A stretch of 41,245 nucleotides of DNA from Xenophilus azovorans DSM 13620. Lineage in GTDB: Bacteria > Pseudomonadota > Gammaproteobacteria > Burkholderiales > Burkholderiaceae_C. A program made the position numbers and the translations under genes. Shown piece by piece: positions 24,603 through 33,163 of the stretch (position 1 is the stretch's first letter; the number at the start of each line of letters is the position of its first letter). The stretch lies in contig NZ_JQKD01000044.1 in NCBI RefSeq assembly GCF_000745855.1, positions 1 to 41,245 on the forward strand, written 5' to 3'. The notes under the pieces are model-generated. The model worked only from the letters and a program-made list of their open reading frames with translations, was not told the DNA's origin and did no database searches.

Positions 24603-26209
24603 TGGCCCTGCAGATGCTCCGCAGCCCCGACGAGGCCGCGCGCTGGCTACACCAGCGCGTGCAGGGCGACCTGTTCGCCGACAGCCGCCGCGTCGGCCGC
24701 GGCGACGGCTTCATCGCCTGGCCGGGCGCGGCCGTCGACGGGCGGCAGTTCGTCGGCGCGGCGCTGGCGCAGGGGGCGGCCGCCTGCCTGGTGGAGCACG
24801 AGGGCGCGGACGCCTTCGGCTTCGCGCGGGAGGGCGGCGCCGGCGGCGCGTCCGTCGCCGCCTATGCCGGCCTGAAGGCCGCCACCGGCCCGATCGCCGC
24901 CGCCTACTACGAGCAGCCCTCGCATGCGCTGGACGTGCTGGCCGTCACCGGCACCAACGGCAAGACCTCGACCGCCTGGTGGCTGGCGCAGGCGCTCACC
25001 GCCTGCACGGGCGCGGGGCCCTCGCCCTGCGCCGTCGTCGGCACCCTCGGCATGGGCGTGCCGCCGGCGCTGGAATACACCGGCCTGACCACGCCCGACC
25101 CCGTCATGCTGCAGCGGGCGCTGCGCCACTTCGTGCGCGCCGGCTTCGGCGCCTGCGCCATCGAGGCCTCCTCCATCGGCCTGGCCGAGCGGCGGCTGGA
25201 CGGCACGCGCATCGCGGTGGCCGTGTTCACCAACTTCACGCAGGACCACCTGGACTACCACGGCAGCATGGAGGCCTACTGGCAGGCCAAGGCGGAACTG
25301 TTCCGCTGGCCGGGCCTGCGCGCGGCGGTGGTCAACATCGACGACGTGAAGGGCGCCGCCCTGGTGAAGGACCTGCTGGACGCCGGCGCGGCACCGGGCC
25401 TGGACATCTGGACGCTCTCGTCCGCCGGCCACGGCGCGCGGCTCGAGGCGCGCGACGTCGGCCACGGCGGGCAGGGGCTGGCCTTCACCGTGGTGGAGGA
25501 CGGCATGGCGCCGGTGCGCCTGGCCACCGGCCTGATCGGCGACTACAACGTGGCGAACCTGCTGGGGGTCATCGGCACGCTGCGGGCGCTGGGCCTGTCG
25601 CTGGAAGCGGCCGTGGCTGCCTGCCGCGACCTGGGCAGCGTGCCCGGCCGCATGGAAATCGTGACAGCCCCCGGAAGCCGGCACGCCGGCTTCGTCCCCC
25701 AAGGGGAGCAGGAAGACTCGGGAGCGGCCCAGCGTCTTCCCGGGGGCGGCCAGCACGCGCCGCTGGCCGTGATCGACTACGCTCACACGCCCGACGCGCT
25801 GGACAAGGCGCTGGCCGGCCTGCGCGCCTTCGCGGCGCAGCGCGGCGGGCGGCTGTGGTGCGTCTTCGGCTGCGGCGGCGACCGCGACCCGCTCAAGCGC
25901 CCGATGATGGGCGCCGTGGCCGAGGCGCGCGCCGACGTGGTAGTGCTCACCAGCGACAACCCGCGCGGCGAGTCGCCCGATCGGATCCTGAGCCAGATCC
26001 TGCGCGGCCTGGCACGGCCGGAGGCGGCCCGCGTGCAGGTCGACCGCGCAGCGGCCATCGCCGAGACGATCGCCGAGGCCGACACGGCCGACGTGGTGCT
26101 GATCGCGGGCAAGGGCCACGAGGCCTGGCAGGAGATCGCCGGCCGGCGCCAGCCCTTCTCCGACCGCGTGCACGCCGAAGCGGCGCTGCGCGCCAGGAGC
26201 GCAGCATGA
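24602..26209 (+). CDS. murE: UDP-MurNAc-tripeptide synthetase MurE, with in-frame repeat insertion
   Basis: 535 residues, about 30-40 longer than usual. Adds diaminopimelate to UDP-MurNAc-L-Ala-D-Glu. ATP loop TGTNGKT at 116-122; TTPDPVMLQR, IEASSIGL, NFTQDHLDYHG and the substrate motif DNPR (about residue 452) mark the DAP-adding type; the C-terminal LIAGKGHEAWQE is intact. Residues 356-382 are not part of the family: they are encoded exactly by an 81-nt palindromic element inserted between PGRMEIV and PLAVIDYAHTPDALDKAL, just before the C-terminal ligand-binding domain. All catalytic motifs surround it unharmed, so the enzyme is probably active. Overlaps ftsI and murF. Confidence 0.96.
   Translation: MALQMLRSPDEAARWLHQRVQGDLFADSRRVGRGDGFIAWPGAAVDGRQFVGAALAQGAAACLVEHEGADAFGFAREGGAGGASVAAYAGLKAATGPIAAAYYEQPSHALDVLAVTGTNGKTSTAWWLAQALTACTGAGPSPCAVVGTLGMGVPPALEYTGLTTPDPVMLQRALRHFVRAGFGACAIEASSIGLAERRLDGTRIAVAVFTNFTQDHLDYHGSMEAYWQAKAELFRWPGLRAAVVNIDDVKGAALVKDLLDAGAAPGLDIWTLSSAGHGARLEARDVGHGGQGLAFTVVEDGMAPVRLATGLIGDYNVANLLGVIGTLRALGLSLEAAVAACRDLGSVPGRMEIVTAPGSRHAGFVPQGEQEDSGAAQRLPGGGQHAPLAVIDYAHTPDALDKALAGLRAFAAQRGGRLWCVFGCGGDRDPLKRPMMGAVAEARADVVVLTSDNPRGESPDRILSQILRGLARPEAARVQVDRAAAIAETIAEADTADVVLIAGKGHEAWQEIAGRRQPFSDRVHAEAALRARSAA
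25667..25747 (+). repeat. 81-nt multi-hairpin element inserted in frame in murE
   Basis: Outer arms GCCCCCGG (25667-25674) and CCGGGGGC (25740-25747) enclose three hairpins: AAGCCGGC-AC-GCCGGCTT (25675-25692), TCCCC-CAA-GGGGA (25695-25707) and GGAAGAC...GTCTTCC (25711-25740). The element begins on a codon boundary and is 27 codons long. Its third hairpin, including loop block GCGGCCCAGC, is related to the ftsA-ftsZ repeat. Confidence 0.85.
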
Positions 26210-27645
26210 CCGGCACGATGCTCTTCACCCTGCAGCAGGCGTTGGCCTGGGTGCCCGGCGCTCGCCTGGTGGGCGACGGCGCCACGCCGGTCGCCCGCGT
26301 CCACACCGACAGCCGTAGCCTCGCCGCCGGCGACCTGTTCGTGGCCCTGAAGGGCGAGCGCTTCGACGGCCATGCCTTCCTGCCCCAGGCGCGCGCGCAC
26401 GGCGCCGTGGCGGCCGTGGCGCAGGCCGGGCTGGCACAGGCCGGCCTGCCCGGTCTGGAGGTGCCCGACACGCTGGCCGCGCTCGGCGCCATCGCGCACG
26501 GCTGGCGGATGCAGTTCGAACTGCCGCTGATCGCCGTCACCGGCAGCAATGGCAAGACGACGGTGACGCAGATGATCGCGGCGATCCTGCGCACCTCGGC
26601 CGGCGCGCGCGCGCTGGCCACCGAAGGCAACTTCAACAACGAGGTCGGCCTGCCGCTGACGCTGATGCGCCTGCGGCCCGAGCACCGCCTGGCGGTGGTC
26701 GAGCTGGGCATGAACCACCCCGGCGAGATCGCGCGGCTGGCCGCCATCGCGCAGCCCACGGTGGCGCTGGTGAACAACGCACAGCGCGAGCACCAGGAAT
26801 TCATGGCCACGGTGGAGGCGGTGGCGCGCGAGAACGGCAGCGTGTTCGCTGCGCTGCCGCCGCAGGGCACCGCGATCTTCCCGGCCGGCGACGACTACAG
26901 CGAGCTGTGGGAATCGATGGCGCGCGAGGAGGCCGGGCGCCGCTGCATCCGCTTCGGCACTTCGGCCGATGCCGACATCGCGCTGGGCGAGGCGCACTGG
27001 CAGGGCGAGGCGTGGGCGCTGGAGATCCGCACGCCGCTGGGGCCGCTGGCGACGCACCTGCACATCGCGGGCCGCCACAACCTGCACAACGCGCTGGCGG
27101 CCACCGCCTGCGCGCTGGCGGCGGGCGTGTCGCTGGACGAGATCGCGCGCGGCCTGGCGGCCTTCGAGCCGGTCAAGGGCCGCTCGCGCAGCCGGCTGGT
27201 GGCGCGCGCCGGCGCCGCGCCGCTGACGCTGGTGGACGACAGCTACAACGCCAACCCCGATTCCGCACGCGCCGCCATCGACGTGCTGGCCGAACTGCCG
27301 GGCCCGCGCCTGCTGGTGCTGGGCGACATGGGCGAGGTCGGCGACCAGGGCCCGCAGTTCCATGCCGAGGTGGGCGAGTGGGCGCGCCGGCGCGGCATCG
27401 ACGCGGTGTACGGGCTGGGCGAGGCCTGCGCGCATGCCATCGCCGCCTTCGGCCGCGAGGGCCGCCACTTCGCCGACATCGATGCGCTCAACGCCGCGGT
27501 GCGCGAGCAGCTGCCCGCGTGGGGCAGCGTGCTGGTCAAGGGCTCGCGGTTCATGCGGATGGAGCGCGTGGTGCAGGCCGTCGAGGCGGCGCTCGCGCCC
27601 GCCCGCGACAACGACGACAACGAGGAGGCCGGCCATGGTGCATGA
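26206..27645 (+). CDS. murF: UDP-MurNAc-tripeptide--D-Ala-D-Ala ligase MurF
   Basis: 479 residues. Adds the D-Ala-D-Ala made by Ddl, completing the pentapeptide. N-terminal UDP-binding part with TDSRSLAAGDLFVALKGERFDGH, ATP loop GSNGKTT (113-119), FNNEVGLPLTLM, VELGMNHPGEI, the lysine-region stretch NAQREHQEF, and the C-terminal VDDSYNANPDSARAAIDVL with LVLGDMGEVG. All are canonical. The C-terminus ends in an acidic Asn/Asp/Glu-rich tail without known role. ATGA overlap with murE; the gap to mraY is 15 nt and lacks a clear ribosome site. Confidence 0.97.
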   Translation: MTGTMLFTLQQALAWVPGARLVGDGATPVARVHTDSRSLAAGDLFVALKGERFDGHAFLPQARAHGAVAAVAQAGLAQAGLPGLEVPDTLAALGAIAHGWRMQFELPLIAVTGSNGKTTVTQMIAAILRTSAGARALATEGNFNNEVGLPLTLMRLRPEHRLAVVELGMNHPGEIARLAAIAQPTVALVNNAQREHQEFMATVEAVARENGSVFAALPPQGTAIFPAGDDYSELWESMAREEAGRRCIRFGTSADADIALGEAHWQGEAWALEIRTPLGPLATHLHIAGRHNLHNALAATACALAAGVSLDEIARGLAAFEPVKGRSRSRLVARAGAAPLTLVDDSYNANPDSARAAIDVLAELPGPRLLVLGDMGEVGDQGPQFHAEVGEWARRRGIDAVYGLGEACAHAIAAFGREGRHFADIDALNAAVREQLPAWGSVLVKGSRFMRMERVVQAVEAALAPARDNDDNEEAGHGA

Positions 27646-27660
27646 ACCCGGCGCGCGCGC

Positions 27661-28839
27661 ATGCTGCTGAGCCTGACCCAATGGTTGCAGACCCTCTCGC
27701 CGGAGCTGGGCTTCCTGCGCGTGTTCCAGTACCTGACCTTCCGCGCGCTGATGGCGGCGGTGACCGCGCTGCTGTTCGGCCTGGCCGCGGGCCCCTGGGT
27801 GATCGGCCGCCTGACGGCGCTGAAGATCGGCCAGCCGGTGCGCGGCTACGCGATGGAGACGCACCTCTCCAAGAGCGGCACGCCCACCATGGGCGGCGTG
27901 CTGGTGCTGTTCTCGATCGCGCTGGCCACGCTGCTGTGGTTCGACCTGTCGAACCGCTTCGTGTGGGTCGTGCTGTGGGTCACGCTGGGCTTCGGCGCCA
28001 TCGGCTGGGTGGACGACTGGCGCAAGGTCGTCAACAAGGACCCGGAGGGCATGCGCTCGCGCGAGAAGTACTTCTGGCAGTCGCTGATCGGGCTGATAGC
28101 GGCCTTCTACCTGCTGTTCGCCATTTCCGAAAGCTCCAACGGCCGCGTGCTGGAGCTGTTCGTCAACTGGGTGAGTTCCGGCTTCGACATGGACTTCCCG
28201 CCCAAGACGCACCTGCTGCTGCCCTTCTTCAAGGAGATCAGCTATCCGCTGGGCGGCATCGGCTTCGTGATCCTGACCTACCTGGTCATCGTCGGCGCCA
28301 GCAACGCGGTCAACCTCACCGACGGGCTGGACGGGCTGGCCATCATGCCGGTGGTGATGGTCGGCTCGGCGCTGGGCGTGTTCGCCTACGTCACCGGCAG
28401 CGCCGTCTACAGCAAGTACCTGCTGTTCCCGCACATTCCCGGCTCGGGCGAGCTGCTGGTGTTCTGCTCCGCGATGGCGGGCGCGGGCCTGGCCTTCCTG
28501 TGGTTCAACACGCACCCGGCGCAGGTCTTCATGGGCGACGTGGGCGCGCTGGCGCTGGGCGGCGCGCTGGGCACGGTGGCCGTCATCGTGCGCCAGGAGA
28601 TCGTGTTCTTCGTGATGGGCGGCATCTTCGTGGTCGAGGCCATCTCGGTGATGGCACAGGTCAGCTACTTCAAATACACGAAGAAACGCTATGGCGAGGG
28701 CCGGCGCGTGCTGAAGATGGCACCCTTGCACCATCACTTCGAGAAGAGCGGCTGGCGCGAGACCCAGGTGGTGGTGCGCTTCTGGATCATCACCATGCTG
28801 CTGTGCCTGGTGGGGCTGTCCACCCTGAAGCTGAGGTGA
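27661..28839 (+). CDS. mraY: Phospho-MurNAc-pentapeptide transferase MraY
   Basis: 392 residues with about ten membrane helices. Transfers phospho-MurNAc-pentapeptide to undecaprenyl phosphate, forming lipid I on the inner face of the membrane. Conserved motifs: [12 protein letters not shown], the first acidic cluster GWVDDWRK, the second [33 protein letters not shown] and the [11 protein letters not shown] loop. All residues thought to hold Mg2+ and the uridine are present. The ATG at 27661 is the usual MLLSLTQWL start. Seven nt separate it from murD. Confidence 0.97.
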   Translation: MLLSLTQWLQTLSPELGFLRVFQYLTFRALMAAVTALLFGLAAGPWVIGRLTALKIGQPVRGYAMETHLSKSGTPTMGGVLVLFSIALATLLWFDLSNRFVWVVLWVTLGFGAIGWVDDWRKVVNKDPEGMRSREKYFWQSLIGLIAAFYLLFAISESSNGRVLELFVNWVSSGFDMDFPPKTHLLLPFFKEISYPLGGIGFVILTYLVIVGASNAVNLTDGLDGLAIMPVVMVGSALGVFAYVTGSAVYSKYLLFPHIPGSGELLVFCSAMAGAGLAFLWFNTHPAQVFMGDVGALALGGALGTVAVIVRQEIVFFVMGGIFVVEAISVMAQVSYFKYTKKRYGEGRRVLKMAPLHHHFEKSGWRETQVVVRFWIITMLLCLVGLSTLKLR

Positions 28840-28846
28840 ACCGGCG

Positions 28847-30712
28847 ATGAAGCACCTCCAGGATCTGCACGTCCTCGTCCTCGGCCTCGGCGCGTCCGGG
28901 CTGGCGATGGCGCGCTGGTGCGCGCGCCACGGCGCGCAGGTGACGGTGGCCGACACGCGCGAGGCGCCGCCGCAGTTGGCCGTGCTGCGCGAGCAGTTGC
29001 CGCAGGTGAAGTTCGTCGGCGGCCCGTTCAGCGCGGCGCTGGTCGAAGGCACGCCGATCCGCGCCGTGTACCGCTCGCCCGGCCTGTCGCCGGCCGCCAT
29101 CGCGCCGGTGGCCGACGCGGCGCGCGCCATCGGGCTGCCGGTGGGCGGCGAGCTGGACCTGTTCGTGCAGGCGCTGGCCGATCTGCGCGAGGCCGACGAG
29201 ACGCCGCAGGCCGACGAAGTTCCGGAGGCCGAGGCACCGGCCGAAGCGCAGGCCGAGGAGGCCCCGGCCGCCGCCGAACCCGCCCCCGCATCCGACGACG
29301 AGGCGCCCGCGCCCGTCATCGCCCCGCCGCCGGCCGAAACCGGCTACCGCCCCGCCGTGCTCGCCGTCACCGGCACCAACGGCAAGACCACCGTCACCTC
29401 GCTCACCGGCCTGCTGGTCGAGCGGGCCGGGCGCACGGTGGCCGTGGCCGGCAACATCGGCCCCAGCCTGCTCGACACGCTGGCCGAGCGGATGGACGCG
29501 GGCGACCTGCCGCAGGCATGGGTGCTGGAGCTGTCCAGCTTCCAGCTCGACGGCGTGCGCGGCTTCGAGCCGACGGCCGCCACGGCGCTCAACATCACGC
29601 AGGACCACCTGGACTGGCATGGCGACATGGCGGCGTATGCGGCGGCCAAGGCGCGCATCTTCGGCGAGCGCGGCCTGATGGTGCTCAACCGCGACGACGA
29701 GGCGGTGATGGCGATGCTGCCGCCGCCGGTGCGCGCGAAGCTGCAGCGGCCGCAGCAGCGCGCGCACGTCACCTTCGGCAGCGGCCTGCCGCAGCGCCCG
29801 GGCGACTTCGGCATCGAGCGCGTCAACGGCATGGCCTGGCTGGTGCGCGCGCACGAGGCCGACGAGACGCAGAAGCGCAAGCGCGGCGCCGCGCGCCGCG
29901 CCGGGCCGCCCCAAGCAAGCGCGCACCCCCTCGGGGGGCAGCGAGGACACGCAGTGCCGAATGTGGGGGCTTCAAGTGATGAGGAAGAGATCCACCTGCA
30001 GCGCCTGATGCCCGCCGACGCGCTGCGCATCCGCGGCCAGCACAACGCCATGAACGCGCTGGCCGCGCTGGCGCTGGCCGTGGCCGCCGGCTGCCCGCTG
30101 GCGCCGATGCTCTACGGCCTGCGCGAGTACGCCGGCGAGCCGCACCGCGTGGAGCCGGTTGCGCTGGTCGACGACATCGAGTTCTTCGACGACAGCAAGG
30201 GCACCAACGTCGGCGCCACCGCGGCCGCGCTGCTGGGCCTGGGCGGCGAGCGCAGCGCCGGGCCGCCCCAAGCAAGCGAGAGCCCCCTTGGGGGGCAGCG
30301 AGGACACGAAGTGCCGAGCGTGGGGGCCGTCGTCCAGCGGCGCATCGTGCTGATCGCGGGCGGCGAGGGCAAGGGCCAGGACTTCGGCCCGCTGGCCGAA
30401 CCGGTGGGCCGCTACGCCCGCGCCGTGGTGCTGATCGGCCGCGACGCGCCGATCCTCCGCGCCGCGCTGGAAGGCACCGGCGTGCCGCTGCTGGACGCCG
30501 CGTCGATGGACGAGGCCGTGCTGCTGGCTGCGCGCCGCGCGCAGCCCGGCGACGCGGTGCTGCTGTCGCCCGCCTGCGCCAGCTTCGACATGTTCCGCGA
30601 CTACGCGCACCGCGCCGAGGTGTTCCGGGGCGCCGTGCAGGCGCTGGCCGACGACCCGGCGCCGATGCGCGAGGGCGCCGCCGCGCCCGTCGAGGGAGAG
30701 GACGCGACATGA
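28847..30712 (+). CDS. murD: UDP-MurNAc-L-Ala--D-Glu ligase MurD, enlarged by three insertions
   Basis: 621 residues against roughly 440-500 in the family. The N-terminal UDP-binding domain ([22 protein letters not shown]) is followed by an acidic Ala/Glu/Pro-rich insert at about 115-166. The ATPase domain then continues: TGTNGKTT (about 175-182), [27 protein letters not shown]. Two more inserts, residues 352-375 and 471-494, are encoded by two copies of the same palindromic repeat and read [20 protein letters not shown]. The second lies between [14 protein letters not shown] and [13 protein letters not shown] in the C-terminal domain. [12 protein letters not shown] is intact. Catalytic motifs are complete, so activity is expected. 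It ends overlapping ftsW (ATGA). Confidence 0.96.
   Translation: MKHLQDLHVLVLGLGASGLAMARWCARHGAQVTVADTREAPPQLAVLREQLPQVKFVGGPFSAALVEGTPIRAVYRSPGLSPAAIAPVADAARAIGLPVGGELDLFVQALADLREADETPQADEVPEAEAPAEAQAEEAPAAAEPAPASDDEAPAPVIAPPPAETGYRPAVLAVTGTNGKTTVTSLTGLLVERAGRTVAVAGNIGPSLLDTLAERMDAGDLPQAWVLELSSFQLDGVRGFEPTAATALNITQDHLDWHGDMAAYAAAKARIFGERGLMVLNRDDEAVMAMLPPPVRAKLQRPQQRAHVTFGSGLPQRPGDFGIERVNGMAWLVRAHEADETQKRKRGAARRAGPPQASAHPLGGQRGHAVPNVGASSDEEEIHLQRLMPADALRIRGQHNAMNALAALALAVAAGCPLAPMLYGLREYAGEPHRVEPVALVDDIEFFDDSKGTNVGATAAALLGLGGERSAGPPQASESPLGGQRGHEVPSVGAVVQRRIVLIAGGEGKGQDFGPLAEPVGRYARAVVLIGRDAPILRAALEGTGVPLLDAASMDEAVLLAARRAQPGDAVLLSPACASFDMFRDYAHRAEVFRGAVQALADDPAPMREGAAAPVEGEDAT
29900..29971 (+). 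repeat. Family A palindromic repeat in murD, copy 1
   Basis: 72 nt starting on a codon boundary. Contains the central hairpin CCCCC-TC-GGGGG and ends CCCCA/TGGGG that can pair. It matches the copy at 30257 at 63 of the first 70 positions and has the same frame, giving 24 residues [16 protein letters not shown] then HAVPNVGA. Flanked by Arg/Lys-rich codons, also GC-rich. Confidence 0.92.
30257..30328 (+). repeat. Family A palindromic repeat in murD, copy 2
   Basis: Same length, orientation and codon phase as the copy at 29900. Differences cluster beside the central hairpin (CCCCC-TT-GGGGG) and in the third quarter. It encodes [16 protein letters not shown] then HEVPSVGA, between two conserved motifs of the MurD C-terminal domain. 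Confidence 0.92.
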
Positions 30713-32013
30713 GCAGCCCCGCCGCCGCCACGCCCAACGCCCGTCCGGGCTTCCTCTCGGGCCTCTCCGGCCTGTTCGGCCGCGCCCGCCGCGGCATGGA
30801 CGCGCTGCCCATGCACCTGCCGGTGCGCCTGGGCGGCAGCGACTTCACGCAGACCAAGGCCGCGCCGGTGCGCGTGCTGGGCTTCGACCAGGCGATGCTG
30901 TGGGTCATCGTCGCGCTGCTGGCCTGGGGCCTGGTGATGGTGTATTCGGCCTCCATCGCGCTGGGCGACAACCCGCGCTTCGCGCGCGCCAACTACGGCC
31001 AGGGCTTCTTCGTGCTGCGCCACGGCGCCTTCATCGCCATCGCCTTCATCGCCGGGCTGCTGGCCTTCCAGGTGCCGATGCGCCAGTGGGAGCGCATCGC
31101 GCCGTGGCTGTTCATCGTCTCCATCCTGCTGCTGGTGCTGGTGCTGATCCCGCACATCGGCCGCGTCGTCAACGGCGCGCGGCGCTGGCTGCCGCTGGGC
31201 CTCATGAACTTCCAGCCCTCGGAGCTGGCCAAGCTGGCGATGGTGCTCTACGCCTCCAGCTACATGGTGCGCAAGATGGAGATCAAGGAGCGCTTCTTCC
31301 GCGCCGTGATCCCGATGGCGCTGGCGGTGGTGGTGGTGGGCATGCTGCTGCTGGCCGAGCCGGACATGGGCGCCTTCGTGGTGATCGCGGTCATCGCCAT
31401 GGGCATCCTGTTCCTGGGCGGCGTGAACGCGCGCATGTTCTTCCTGATCGCCGCGCTGGTGGTGGTGGCCTTCGCCATCATGGTGGCGGCCAGCCCCTGG
31501 CGGCGCGAGCGCATCTTCGCGTACCTCGATCCCTTCAGCGAGGAGCACGCGCTGGGCAAGGGCTACCAGCTCTCGCACGCGCTCATCGCCATCGGCCGCG
31601 GCGAGATCTTCGGCGTCGGCCTGGGCGGCAGCGTCGAGAAGCTGCACTGGCTGCCCGAGGCGCACACCGACTTCCTGCTGGCCGTGCTGGGAGAGGAGTT
31701 CGGCCTGGTCGGCCTGCTGCTGATCATCTGCCTGTTCTTCTGGCTGACGCGCCGCATCATGCACATCGGCCGCCAGGCCATCGCGCTGGACCGCGTCTTC
31801 GCCGGCCTGGTGGCGCAGGGCGTGGGCATCTGGATGGGCTTCCAGGCCTTCATCAACGTGGGCGTGAACCTCGGCGCGCTGCCCACCAAGGGCCTGGGCC
31901 TGCCGCTGATGAGCTTCGGCGGCTCGGCCATGCTGCTGAACCTGATCGCCTTGGCGCTCGTGCTGCGGGTCGACTACGAAAACCGCGTCCTCATGCGCGG
32001 AGGCCGCGTATGA
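30709..32013 (+). CDS. ftsW: Septal peptidoglycan glycosyltransferase FtsW
   Basis: 434 residues, SEDS family. About ten membrane helices follow a ~55-residue cytoplasmic N-terminus. Diagnostic motifs: [101 protein letters not shown] with the catalytic-type Asp of AHTDF, and [19 protein letters not shown]. It polymerises lipid II with FtsI. The N-terminus is longer than in E. coli and has no known domain. The last codons, including the GGAGG that probably serves as the next ribosome site, are duplicated 83 nt downstream. Confidence 0.97.
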   Translation: MSSPAAATPNARPGFLSGLSGLFGRARRGMDALPMHLPVRLGGSDFTQTKAAPVRVLGFDQAMLWVIVALLAWGLVMVYSASIALGDNPRFARANYGQGFFVLRHGAFIAIAFIAGLLAFQVPMRQWERIAPWLFIVSILLLVLVLIPHIGRVVNGARRWLPLGLMNFQPSELAKLAMVLYASSYMVRKMEIKERFFRAVIPMALAVVVVGMLLLAEPDMGAFVVIAVIAMGILFLGGVNARMFFLIAALVVVAFAIMVAASPWRRERIFAYLDPFSEEHALGKGYQLSHALIAIGRGEIFGVGLGGSVEKLHWLPEAHTDFLLAVLGEEFGLVGLLLIICLFFWLTRRIMHIGRQAIALDRVFAGLVAQGVGIWMGFQAFINVGVNLGALPTKGLGLPLMSFGGSAMLLNLIALALVLRVDYENRVLMRGGRV

Positions 32014-32099
32014 GGATGCGGTTTCACCAAAACCGCGTGCAGCGCGTAGCGCTGCGAGGCGCGTCAGCGCCGCTGATGCGCGGAGGCCGCGTATGAGGA
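31979..32099 (+). repeat. Local duplication with hairpins between ftsW and murG
   Basis: ATGCGCGGAGG and the following CCGCGTATGAGGA occur at 31993-32016 and again at 32076-32099. AAAACCGCGT occurs at 31979 and 32029. The offsets, 50 and 83 nt, differ by 33 nt, exactly 11 codons. The extra piece holds the perfect hairpins GCAGCGC-GTA-GCGCTGC (32039-32055) and GGCGC-GTCA-GCGCC (32058-32071); GCGGTTT/AAACCGC (32018-32036) makes a third. Confidence 0.9.
32010..32096 (+). CDS. 28-codon ORF linking ftsW and murG
   Basis: ATG at 32010 overlaps the ftsW TGA and the ORF's own TGA overlaps the murG ATG, both as ATGA. The GGAGG of the ftsW end (32000-32003 region) lies 6-7 nt before the start. The product would be a basic 28-residue peptide whose end LMRGGRV equals the end of FtsW, because the region is a duplication. 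It probably acts, if at all, by carrying ribosomes to murG; a peptide function is not suggested. Expression is not proven. Confidence 0.45.
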   Translation: MRMRFHQNRVQRVALRGASAPLMRGGRV

Positions 32100-33163
32100 C
32101 AGCCCTGGTCATGGCAGGCGGCACCGGCGGCCACATCTTCCCCGGCCTGGCCGTGGCGGAAGAGCTGCGCGCGCGCGGCTGGCGCGTGCACTGGCTGGGC
32201 GCGCCGGGCAGCATGGAAGAGCGGCTGGTGCCGCCGCGCGGCTTCGCCTTCGAGCCGGTGCAGTTCGGCGGCGTGCGCGGCAAGGGCCTGCTCACGCTGG
32301 CGCTCCTGCCGCTCAAGCTGCTGCGCGCCTTCTGGCAGAGCATCGCGGTGGTGCGCCGCGTGAAGCCCGACGTGGTGGTCGGCCTGGGCGGCTACATCAC
32401 CTTCCCGGGCGGGATGATGGGCGTGCTGCTGGGCCGGCCGCTGGTGCTGCACGAGCAGAACTCGGTGGCCGGCATGGCCAACAAGGTGCTGGCCGGCGTG
32501 GCCGACCGGGTGTTCACCGCCTTCCCCCATGTCATGCCCAAGGCGAAGTGGGTGGGCAACCCGCTGCGCGAGGAATTCCTGCGCCAGAGCCCGCCCGCCG
32601 AGCGCTTCGCCGGCCGCAGCGGGCCGCTGAAGCTGCTGGTGGTCGGCGGCAGCCTGGGCGCCAAGGCGCTCAATGCCGTCGTGCCGAAGGCACTGGCGCG
32701 CATCGCGCCCGGGGAGCGGCCGATCGTGCTGCACCAGAGCGGCGAGAAGCAGATCGACGAACTGCGCGCCAACTACGCGGCCGCGGGCGTCGAGGCCGAG
32801 CTGACGCCCTTCATCGACAACCCGGCCGAGGCCTATGCCGAGGCCGACCTGATCGTGGCGCGCGCCGGCGCCAGCACGGTGACCGAGATCGCTGCCGTGG
32901 GCGCCGCCGCGCTGTTCGTTCCCTTTCCGTCGGCGGTCGACGACCACCAGACCACCAACGCCCGCTTCCTCGCCGACGCGGGCGCGGCCTGGCTGGTGCA
33001 GCAGACCGACCTGACCCCTGAACTGCTGTCCGACTTGCTCCTGAAAACCGAACGCCCGGCGCTGCTGGACCGCGCGCTCAAGGCCAAGACGCTCGAAAAG
33101 ACCGAAGCCACCCGGGAGGTGGCGAATGCCTGCGAGGAACTCGTGAAGGGAGGCCGCGCATGA
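32093..33163 (+). CDS. murG: UDP-GlcNAc--lipid I N-acetylglucosaminyltransferase MurG
   Basis: 356 residues, GT28/GT-B fold. Converts lipid I to lipid II at the inner membrane face. Gly-rich loop [12 protein letters not shown] near residues 9-20, [33 protein letters not shown], the second Gly loop [54 protein letters not shown] and the end LVQQTDL. All nucleotide-sugar binding motifs are in place. The start lies in the second copy of the ftsW-end duplication, which supplies GGAGG 7-8 nt upstream. The stop overlaps murC (ATGA). Confidence 0.97.
   Translation: MRTALVMAGGTGGHIFPGLAVAEELRARGWRVHWLGAPGSMEERLVPPRGFAFEPVQFGGVRGKGLLTLALLPLKLLRAFWQSIAVVRRVKPDVVVGLGGYITFPGGMMGVLLGRPLVLHEQNSVAGMANKVLAGVADRVFTAFPHVMPKAKWVGNPLREEFLRQSPPAERFAGRSGPLKLLVVGGSLGAKALNAVVPKALARIAPGERPIVLHQSGEKQIDELRANYAAAGVEAELTPFIDNPAEAYAEADLIVARAGASTVTEIAAVGAAALFVPFPSAVDDHQTTNARFLADAGAAWLVQQTDLTPELLSDLLLKTERPALLDRALKAKTLEKTEATREVANACEELVKGGRA

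Noticed and set aside
25783-29319. Very long minus-strand open frame (over 1,100 codons) opposite murE-murD
   Set aside because: It is antisense to four well-supported cell-wall genes, has low-complexity composition (His/Gln/Arg/Ala-rich) typical of mirror frames in high-GC DNA, and has no recognisable motif.
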